Origin: an uncultured Clostridia bacterium
GTDB lineage: Bacteria; Bacillota; Clostridia; Christensenellales; Aristaeellaceae
Direction: 5' to 3'
Assembly (NCBI GenBank): GCA_904420265.1
Contig: CAJFUU010000093.1
Coordinates: 1-12,413, forward strand
Length of the DNA stretch: 12,413 bases
The notes under the pieces were generated by a model. The model made no database searches. It saw only the letters and a program-made list of their open reading frames with translations, and was not told the DNA's origin. A program made the translations under genes and the position numbers. Of the stretch, positions 7,200-12,413 are shown piece after piece. Positions within the stretch are counted from its first letter, which is position 1. The number at the start of each line of letters is the position of its first letter.

Positions 7200-7228
7200 T
7201 TGTGTTAAGTGATGAATCATGGTATAAT
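7200..7228 (+). promoter_or_regulatory. Sigma-A-type promoter of the histidine kinase gene
   Basis: TTGTGT (7200-7205) and a perfect TATAAT (7223-7228) are separated by 17 bases, with TG at 7221-7222 being close to an extended -10. Transcription would start near 7235, leaving a leader of only about 14 bases before the ATG at 7249. No BceR-type operator is seen here, so the kinase is probably expressed constitutively. Confidence 0.75.
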
Positions 7229-7248
7229 CAGCCCGGCAGGTGATTGAC

Positions 7249-8217
7249 ATGCGTCTGTTTGGGCAATATTTGCGGCTGCATCGCAAAAGCGCGGTGCTGT
7301 TTCTGGCGTTTGTTTTGATTTATGCGGTGGTGTTCTCGCTCTACCGGCTTCCCCTGGAAGCGGTTCTGTATGCAGGCGGGCTGTGCCTGCTGGCGTTCGC
7401 GCTTTTGGCCGGGCTGGATTTCTGGCGTTTCCGCGCCCGGCACATGCAGCTGGCCGACCTTCGCAAGCGCGTCTTTCTGGGCGTGGACGGCATGCCCGAC
7501 CCTGCCGATCTCATTGAAGAGGATTACCAGGCGGCGTTGCGCGCCCTTTGGGACGACCGCGCCCGCATGGTTTCGCGCGCGGATGCGGCTATGAGCGACA
7601 TGCGCGACTATTACACGCTTTGGGCGCACCAGATCAAAACCCCCATCGCCGCCCTGCACCTGCTTTTGAAGGAAGACAGCGAGGAATCGCGCGAACTTTT
7701 CAAGATTGAGCAATATGTGGATATGTTGCTTTCCTATATCCGCCTGGAAAGCGATACCAACGACCTTGTGCTGCGCGAATGCGATCTGGACGCCATTTTG
7801 CGCGCCGCGGCCCGCAAATACGCCCGCTTTTTCATCCACCAGGGCCTGCGGCTGGAAATACGAACCGGCGGCCGTCGCGTGCTGACGGATGAAAAATGGT
7901 TTTCATTCTGCATAGAGCAACTCCTTTCCAACGCCGTCAAGTACACGCCCTCGGGCGTAATTTCCATGTATGTGGAAAACGACTATCTGGTCATCGCTGA
8001 CACGGGCATCGGCATCGCCCCGGAGGATTTGCCGCGCGTATTTGAACGCGGTTACACCGGCTATAACGGCCGCACCGACCGCAAATCCACCGGCATTGGC
8101 CTCTACCTCACCCGCCGCGTGCTCACGATGCTGGGCCATCAAATTCTCATAGACGCCCACCCCGGCGGCGGCACGCGGGTGCATATATCGCTCAAACGGC
8201 CCAATTATACGGAATGA
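7249..8217 (+). CDS. BceS-like intramembrane-sensing sensor histidine kinase
   Basis: 322 residues. Two membrane helices (about 14-33 and 37-57) are joined by only a few outside residues (SLYRLPLE), the hallmark of kinases that do not sense a ligand directly but are controlled by a partner BceAB transporter. The cytoplasmic part has the phosphoacceptor region YYTLWAHQIKTPIAAL (His127), the N box QLLSNAVKY (Asn228), the G1 box DTGIGI (251-256), the F box around RVFERGY (263-269) and the G2 box STGIGLYL (280-287). ATG 7249 is preferred over GTG 7240 because AGGTGA lies just upstream. It would phosphorylate a BceR-type regulator, but none is encoded next to it. The ABC transporter downstream is its likely sensory partner. 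A terminator at 8233-8260 separates the two transcripts. Confidence 0.93.
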   Translation: MRLFGQYLRLHRKSAVLFLAFVLIYAVVFSLYRLPLEAVLYAGGLCLLAFALLAGLDFWRFRARHMQLADLRKRVFLGVDGMPDPADLIEEDYQAALRALWDDRARMVSRADAAMSDMRDYYTLWAHQIKTPIAALHLLLKEDSEESRELFKIEQYVDMLLSYIRLESDTNDLVLRECDLDAILRAAARKYARFFIHQGLRLEIRTGGRRVLTDEKWFSFCIEQLLSNAVKYTPSGVISMYVENDYLVIADTGIGIAPEDLPRVFERGYTGYNGRTDRKSTGIGLYLTRRVLTMLGHQILIDAHPGGGTRVHISLKRPNYTE

Positions 8218-8232
8218 GCCATTTTTCTGAAG

Positions 8233-8260
8233 GCGCCCGGCTTTTGGCGGGCGCTTTGAT
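8233..8260 (+). terminator. Intrinsic terminator of the histidine kinase gene
   Basis: Perfect stem GCGCCCG (8233-8239) / CGGGCGC (8248-8254) with an 8-base loop, followed by TTTGATATATTTT, starting 16 bases after the kinase stop. Confidence 0.85.
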
Positions 8261-8314
8261 ATATTTTGGAACCGCCGGACAGCTTTGCGCGTCAGAGAGG
8301 AGCCAGACGCTTCC

Positions 8315-8355
8315 AACCTTACAAAATTGTAAGGTTACGGGCCAAAATGTAAGGT
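8315..8355 (+). promoter_or_regulatory. BceR-type operator: palindrome plus an extra half-site
   Basis: Perfect arms AACCTTACAA (8315-8324) and TTGTAAGGTT (8327-8336) surround AA. The core reads TTACA-N4-TGTAA, matching the TNACA-N4-TGTAA pattern known for BceR-like regulators. A third half-site TGTAAGGT lies at 8348-8355, exactly 20 bp (about two helical turns) after the same half-site in the palindrome. The palindrome centre is about 72 bp before the expected transcription start and the extra half-site about 46 bp before it, suitable for activation by a bound regulator. Confidence 0.85.
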
Positions 8356-8362
8356 AAAGTTA

Positions 8363-8391
8363 TGGCAGCGGCGGTTTTGGCGCGGTATACT
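8363..8391 (+). promoter_or_regulatory. Promoter of the BceAB-like transporter operon
   Basis: A -10 box TATACT lies at 8386-8391. At 17 bp upstream there is only a poor -35 (TGGCAG, 8363-8368), which suits a promoter dependent on an activator bound just upstream. The ribosome binding site AAGGAGG (8406-8412) then precedes the ATG at 8421. Confidence 0.65.
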
Positions 8392-8420
8392 GTGTACATC
8401 TTCTCAAGGAGGTTTCCGAC

Positions 8421-9218
8421 ATGACCATTCTTCGGGCGAACAATTTAAAAAAGGTGTACACCACGCGTTTTGGCGCGCATCATGTGCAGGCGCTTGCCAA
8501 CGTTTCCTTTTCTGTCGAGCAGGGCGAGTACGTCGCCATCATGGGCGAAAGCGGCTCGGGCAAGACGACGCTTCTGAACATCCTCGCGGCGCTGGATAAG
8601 CCCACCAGCGGCGAAGTATGGCTGGGCAACCGCCAGCTTGGCGACATCCCCGAGCGCGAACTGGCCGCCTTCCGCCGCGACAACCTCGGCTTTGTATTTC
8701 AGGAATTCAATCTGCTGGACACCTTCTGCGTGCGGGATAACATCTATCTGCCGCTGGTGCTCAAGCGCATGGCGCCTTCGGAGATGGCGCAGCTTCTCAA
8801 GCCCATCGCCCGCAAGCTGGGTATCGACAAGTTGCTGGCCAAGTACCCCTACGAGATTTCCGGCGGCGAAAAACAGCGCACGGCCGTGGCGCGGGCGCTG
8901 ATTACCTCGCCCAAGCTCATCCTTGCCGACGAGCCGACCGGCGCGCTCGATTCCCGCGCCACCGATTCTCTGCTCAACCTCTTTGGCGAAATCAACCGGG
9001 AGGGACAGACCATTCTCATGGTCACGCACTCAGTCAAGGCCGCCAGCCATGCGAGCAGGGTGTTGTTTTTGCGCGACGGCGTGGTGTTTCACCAGCTCTA
9101 TCGCGGCGGCGTTGCTGAACACGAGTTCTATCAGCGTATCCTCGATTCGATGAACGCCCTCTCCGCTCCGGACACACAGGGCGAGTTCCCCGGCATGGAG
9201 GTTTCCTACCATGCGTAA
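8421..9218 (+). CDS. ABC transporter ATP-binding protein, BceA-like
   Basis: 265-residue cytoplasmic ATPase of the MacB/LolD-type group that powers the permease encoded next. Motifs: Walker A GESGSGKT (42-49), Q-loop Gln94 in FVFQEFNLLD, signature SGGEKQR (147-153), Walker B LILADE (166-171), D-loop around GALD (174-177), switch His203. The sequence runs colinearly with BceA/VraF proteins, whose usual length is about 250; the extra C-terminal tail after about 240 is short and acidic. In these systems the transporter removes peptide antibiotics from their lipid targets and also tells the kinase how much transport is going on. The stop overlaps the permease start by 8 bases. The strong AAGGAGG and the operator upstream mark it as the first gene of the inducible operon. 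Confidence 0.95.
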   Translation: MTILRANNLKKVYTTRFGAHHVQALANVSFSVEQGEYVAIMGESGSGKTTLLNILAALDKPTSGEVWLGNRQLGDIPERELAAFRRDNLGFVFQEFNLLDTFCVRDNIYLPLVLKRMAPSEMAQLLKPIARKLGIDKLLAKYPYEISGGEKQRTAVARALITSPKLILADEPTGALDSRATDSLLNLFGEINREGQTILMVTHSVKAASHASRVLFLRDGVVFHQLYRGGVAEHEFYQRILDSMNALSAPDTQGEFPGMEVSYHA

Positions 9219-11196
9219 GCTGTTTTATGCCCGCCTGGCGTTGGGCAATATCCGAAAAAACGCCAGGACGTATATCCCCTATATCCTCTCCTGCATCCTG
9301 ACCGTGGCCATGACCTACATCATGTATCTTTTGCCCCGCGACCCCGGGCTGACCGGCACGCGCGGCGAAGTGACGCTGCGTTCGACGCTGGTGCTGGGCA
9401 GCTTTGTGGTGACCATCTTCGCAGTGATCTTCCTGTTTTATACTTCAAGCTTCCTTTCCAAGCGGCGGCGCAAGGAATTCGGCCTGCTCAACGTATTGGG
9501 CATGGAGAAAAAACACATCGCGCGGATGATGTTTTTTGAAACGCTGTATGTGGGCGTATTCAGCGTGGCCGTCGGGCTTTTGCTGGGCGTGGCGCTTTCC
9601 AAGCTGGTGCTCCTGCTCCTTTTGAAAATGCTGGATTTCGACGTGGCCTTCGGCATGAACTTCTCGCCGCAAGCGGCGCTGATCACGCTGGCGATTTTTG
9701 CCGTCATCTTCTTTTTGACGCTGCTGAACAACATCCGCCATGTGCACTTTGCCAGCCCCGTGGAACTTCTGCGCGGCGACAAGGTGGGCGAACGCGAACC
9801 GAAAGCCAGGTGGCTGCTGGTGCTGGTGGGCGTCGTCACGCTGGGCGCGGGCTATTGGATGGCCGTGAGCATCACCAACCCCGTTGAAGCGCTCATGTTC
9901 TTTTTTGTGGCGGTGGTGCTGGTCATCATTGGCACTTACTGCCTGTTCACCGCCGGCAGCATCGCGGTTTTGAAAATCCTCAAGCGCAACAAGAGCTACT
10001 ATTACAAGCCAGAACACTTCATCTCCGTCTCCGGCATGATGTACCGCATGAAGCAGAACGCCGTGGGCCTGGGCAACATCTGCATTCTTTCCACAATGGT
10101 GCTGGTGATGCTTTCGGCCACCTCGACAATGTTCATCGGCACGGAGAACAGCCTTATGGAGCGCTATCCGCGCGACGTCGCCGTGCAGCTTACCGGCGAC
10201 TGGCAGGAGGACGCTGCAAGCGCCGTCATCGACGAATGCCTGGCAGAAAACGGCCTGACGGCGGAAAACCGGCTGGAGTATACAAAAGAGGAATTTGCCG
10301 CCCTCTTGCGCGGGGATGAATTGATCTTTGATACCAGCGTGGATATGGGCAGCGGCGAGTTGATCTCCCTGCGCTGCATCACATTGGAAGACTTTAACCG
10401 CATCACCGGCAGAAACGATACCCTGGAGCCGGACCAGGTATATATGTTCCCCTACGACGGCGAAAGCATCGAATTGCTGGGCATGCGCTTTGAAACGCTC
10501 GACCCCGGCGACGTATCGCTGGACGCCATCGCCTCGGGAAGCTACTACGGCCTGTACGGCGCTTCCGTCGATTTCGTGGTACCGGACATGGAGACGCTTC
10601 AGGAGATCGACGCGCGCCAACAGGAGGCGTACGGCACCTCGTCTTCGGCGCTTGTCCATCAGATTGCCTTCGACATTGTGGAACCGGTGGAGGATGATTA
10701 CAACGCGCTGTCGGGAGCGTTGTTTGACAGCCTGGCCGAAGTTGGTACGGGCGCCATGCGCGTCTTTGTGCGCGAGCAGGAGCGCGACTACGTTTACAGC
10801 ATGAACGGCGGCCTGTTTTTCCTGGGCGTGTTCCTGGGGCTGCTGTTCATCATGGCCACAGTGCTGATTATGTACTATAAGCAGCTTTCCGAGGGCTATG
10901 ACGACAAGCGCAACTTCTCCATCATGCGCAAGGTCGGCCTGGAAAAGGCGGAAATACGCCGTTCGGTGCGCAGCCAGGTGCTGATTATATTCTATCTGCC
11001 CCTGATTACGGCCTGCGTGCACATCGCCTTTGCCTTCCCGTTCATCATGCGGCTTTTGCCGTTGGTGGGCATAACGGATGTCGGCCTGTTTGCTGTCTGC
11101 ACGCTGGTCAGCGTGGTGGTGTTTGCGATTGTTTACGCCGCCAGTTATGCGCTCACCGCCCGCACTTACTACCGCATTGTCGGCTCCGACGACTGA
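9211..11196 (+). CDS. BceB-like ABC transporter permease (FtsX-domain, large extracellular domain)
   Basis: 661 residues, the size of BceB/VraG permeases. Hydrophobic segments lie at about 20-41, 59-82, 107-137, 152-174, 200-219, 226-256, 286-309, 533-556, 588-612 and 622-648, giving the ten-helix plan of the family. A soluble outside domain of about 220 residues (311-532) sits between helices 7 and 8, the part thought to recognise the peptide or its lipid target. SKRRRKEFGLLNVLGMEKKHI (83-103) and NFSIMRKVGLEKAEI (568-582) are the two cytoplasmic FtsX-type coupling motifs. GGAGG at 9197-9201, within the ATPase gene, serves the ATG at 9211. The substrate cannot be told from the sequence; bacitracin, lantibiotics or host defence peptides are all possible for the family. 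Confidence 0.94.
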   Translation: MRKLFYARLALGNIRKNARTYIPYILSCILTVAMTYIMYLLPRDPGLTGTRGEVTLRSTLVLGSFVVTIFAVIFLFYTSSFLSKRRRKEFGLLNVLGMEKKHIARMMFFETLYVGVFSVAVGLLLGVALSKLVLLLLLKMLDFDVAFGMNFSPQAALITLAIFAVIFFLTLLNNIRHVHFASPVELLRGDKVGEREPKARWLLVLVGVVTLGAGYWMAVSITNPVEALMFFFVAVVLVIIGTYCLFTAGSIAVLKILKRNKSYYYKPEHFISVSGMMYRMKQNAVGLGNICILSTMVLVMLSATSTMFIGTENSLMERYPRDVAVQLTGDWQEDAASAVIDECLAENGLTAENRLEYTKEEFAALLRGDELIFDTSVDMGSGELISLRCITLEDFNRITGRNDTLEPDQVYMFPYDGESIELLGMRFETLDPGDVSLDAIASGSYYGLYGASVDFVVPDMETLQEIDARQQEAYGTSSSALVHQIAFDIVEPVEDDYNALSGALFDSLAEVGTGAMRVFVREQERDYVYSMNGGLFFLGVFLGLLFIMATVLIMYYKQLSEGYDDKRNFSIMRKVGLEKAEIRRSVRSQVLIIFYLPLITACVHIAFAFPFIMRLLPLVGITDVGLFAVCTLVSVVVFAIVYAASYALTARTYYRIVGSDD

Positions 11197-11216
11197 GAGG
11201 GAAAGGAGGCGTCAAC

Positions 11217-11702
11217 ATGCGCTGGCTTGCCGCCGTTATGGCCGTCGCCTGCGTCGCCTTGATTTTGCTGGGTATTACCGGCTGCTGCATGGGCAAAAAC
11301 GCCATGCTCAGCGCCTATGAACATGTTATACAGTTCGCCGGGCAGTTCCGCCTTACCCCCGCCATCCGCCTGCAGGGCGTGCGCTCCTTTGGCGAAAGCC
11401 GCATCCTGGGCGCTTACAGGGCCGAATACGAGGCGTTTGACGGCACGGAATACCTCTTTGGCGACACCAGTATCCATGCCCGCAACGTAACCATTGCTGC
11501 GGACATCGCCGCGCAGGACGGGGAATGCACGCTGTTTCTGCTCTCCGGCTCGGAACCGGCGCAGGTACTTTGCGAGGGCGGCGGCGACTTTTCGGACACG
11601 CTGGAATTGCCCGCCGGCGGCTGTTACATCGGCTTTACAGGCGAGCGCTTCACCGGCAAACTCGAAATTGAACTTGCGCCTGCGGACGGGGAAAGCCAAT
11701 AG
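11217..11702 (+). CDS. Predicted small lipoprotein encoded with the BceAB-like transporter
   Basis: 161 residues. The N-terminus MRWLAAVMAVACVALILLG is a hydrophobic export signal, followed by GITGC, an acceptable lipobox with Cys23 as the lipid-modified residue. A membrane anchor without cleavage is the alternative. The mature part has a helix-like stretch (about 28-42) and then alternating beta-type strands (for example VTIAADI, TLFLLS, DTLELPAGGCYIGFTG, GKLEIELA), which suggests a small beta-sandwich; this fold is a guess. Cysteines besides 23 and 24 are at 104, 119 and 136. It starts 20 bases after the permease stop with a strong AAAGGAGG at 11202-11209, so it is very likely the third gene of the inducible operon and acts at the outer face of the membrane near the transporter. 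I do not recognise the family, and it is not a standard part of BceAB modules. Confidence 0.8.
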   Translation: MRWLAAVMAVACVALILLGITGCCMGKNAMLSAYEHVIQFAGQFRLTPAIRLQGVRSFGESRILGAYRAEYEAFDGTEYLFGDTSIHARNVTIAADIAAQDGECTLFLLSGSEPAQVLCEGGGDFSDTLELPAGGCYIGFTGERFTGKLEIELAPADGESQ

Positions 11703-12136
11703 CGGCGCGATATGGGAGCATGCAAACAAAACCGCGTCGCCCGCCTCCAGGGCGGGAAGCCGCAGAACCATAGCGGCTACCCAAGGCCCCGTCAAAGTAC
11801 CCGCAACGAAAAAAGCTGCATTTCTTCAAATAAACCGCCTCCGTGCGAAAGTATACCGCGCGGAGGCGGAAGCAATTGCCGGCGGGGATATGCGCCGGTC
11901 AGGCAGGGCCCGCCAAAATCCTTCCGGGAAGAAAGTCCCCGCAGAGTTTCCAGGGCCGCGTGCAACGCAAAGCGGCGGAAATCCGCCATTCTCGGGGTAT
12001 ACGTCTCAAAACGGCGCTTCCCGGGGCGGAAGCGGCGGCAATTTCGCCGGAAATCAAATCCTTTCCGTTCGCAGCGCTTCTCAAAAAGCGGTTTTGCTGT
12101 TTTTCAACCAACCTGCGTTTTCGCACGACGAGGACG
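11703..12136. other. Non-coding DNA after the transporter operon
   Basis: No supported gene. Inverted repeats CCCGCC/GGCGGG (about 11739-11757) and GCCGC/GCGGC (about 11758-11778) lie shortly after the lipoprotein stop, but without a T-run, so the operon's terminator is not identified. A CCTGCGT/ACGCAGG stem lies at about 12112-12140, running into the start of repeat copy B. Arg-rich open frames on both strands have no ribosome binding sites. Confidence 0.6.
11833..11868 (-). terminator. Strong hairpin, terminator-like in the minus direction
   Basis: A 13-bp stem beginning CCGCCTCCG and ending CGGAGGCGG, with one G-T pair and a 9-base loop (AAAGTATAC). On the minus strand it is followed by TTTATTTGAAG, a weak T-rich tail; on the plus strand no T-run follows. 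It shares the CCGCCTCC stem with the hairpins at 5422-5451 and 6031-6062, all three pointing the same way. Confidence 0.55.
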
Positions 12137-12413
12137 CAGGCTGTCAAAAAACCTCAAGAGAATCGAGCGGGTGGAAACCCTTTCGTACTTTTATCGTCCC
12201 CGACGGCAGGTTGAAAACCCTTCAGGTTTTCAAGTCAGCAAAAGACGGCCGATTTTGACGATTTGAAGAACCGGCAAAATCGCCCCGTGTACGGCGGGGA
12301 CAGGGTGATTTTGCGCCGGGAAATCCCATTTTCCCGAACAAAAATTGGAGATGGATCGCCGGAGGCGCAAAATCCGCTGGATTCTGCGGTTTTGTCAAAG
12401 GTGAAATCGCCAC
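12137..12413. repeat. Dispersed structured repeat, copy B (cut by window end)
   Basis: Diverged copy of the element at 5452-5740. Shared landmarks in the same order: CTGTCAAAAA with CCTCA, CGACGGCAGG, a hairpin with perfect 9-bp arms TTGAAAACC/GGTTTTCAA (12211-12233), the core CGTGTACGGCGGGGA (12286-12300) with CCCCG/CGGGG arms, and a stretch around GGATTCTGCGG with CAAAGG near the window end. About 35 extra bases lie before the core compared with copy A. Unlike copy A, the ends of its first 77 bases do not pair. Confidence 0.8.

Noticed and set aside
7005..7286. Minus-strand gene of up to 93 codons
   Set aside because: It overlaps the kinase promoter and start, has no ribosome binding site and no recognised domain. 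The end looks protein-like, so it is kept only as a possible remnant.
9445..11022. A 525-codon minus-strand frame opposite the permease gene
   Set aside because: His/Gln-rich shadow of a long membrane protein gene; the plus strand shows the full BceB plan.
11739..11779. Terminator of the transporter operon
   Set aside because: Two short stems are present but no T-run follows on the plus strand.

Overview
The window looks like chromosomal DNA of a GC-rich, low-complexity-tolerant member of the Bacillota (Clostridia). This rests on strong GGAGG-type ribosome binding sites before nearly every gene, a clostridial-type FeoAB pair, a DacF/PBP5-like carboxypeptidase, and a BceS/BceAB-type antimicrobial-peptide sensing and export module. 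I cannot name the species.

Layout: 1-607 has no convincing gene. 608-1831 (minus) is a secreted D-alanyl-D-alanine carboxypeptidase. Divergent from it, feoA (1948-2199) and feoB (2196-5234) overlap by ATGA and form a ferrous iron uptake operon. FeoB is about 1012 residues, some 300 longer than usual, because of an Arg/Ala-rich N-terminal extension and a second insert made of 174-bp tandem repeats between the G-protein part and the membrane part. 5235-6175 is non-coding and very rich in hairpins; part of it recurs, diverged, at 12137-12413. 6176-6403 (minus) is a small conserved-looking protein of unknown function. 6404-7199 has no gene and includes an unusually AT-rich patch next to the following promoter.

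7249-8217 is an intramembrane-sensing histidine kinase with its own promoter and terminator. After a 200-bp gap with a palindromic operator that matches the BceR-type pattern TNACA-N4-TGTAA come an ABC ATPase (8421-9218), a large BceB-like permease (9211-11196) and a small predicted lipoprotein (11217-11702), probably one transcript. No response regulator lies in the window, although such modules normally carry one next to the kinase. 11703-12413 is non-coding, with another strong hairpin and the second copy of the dispersed repeat.

How the genes fit together: the kinase and transporter would act together, the transporter sensing and removing a cell-wall-targeting peptide and the kinase activating a regulator that binds the operator before the ATPase gene. 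The iron operon and the carboxypeptidase are separate units. The main oddities are the enlarged FeoB, the hairpin-array repeat family, the kinase without a neighbouring regulator, and the added lipoprotein.
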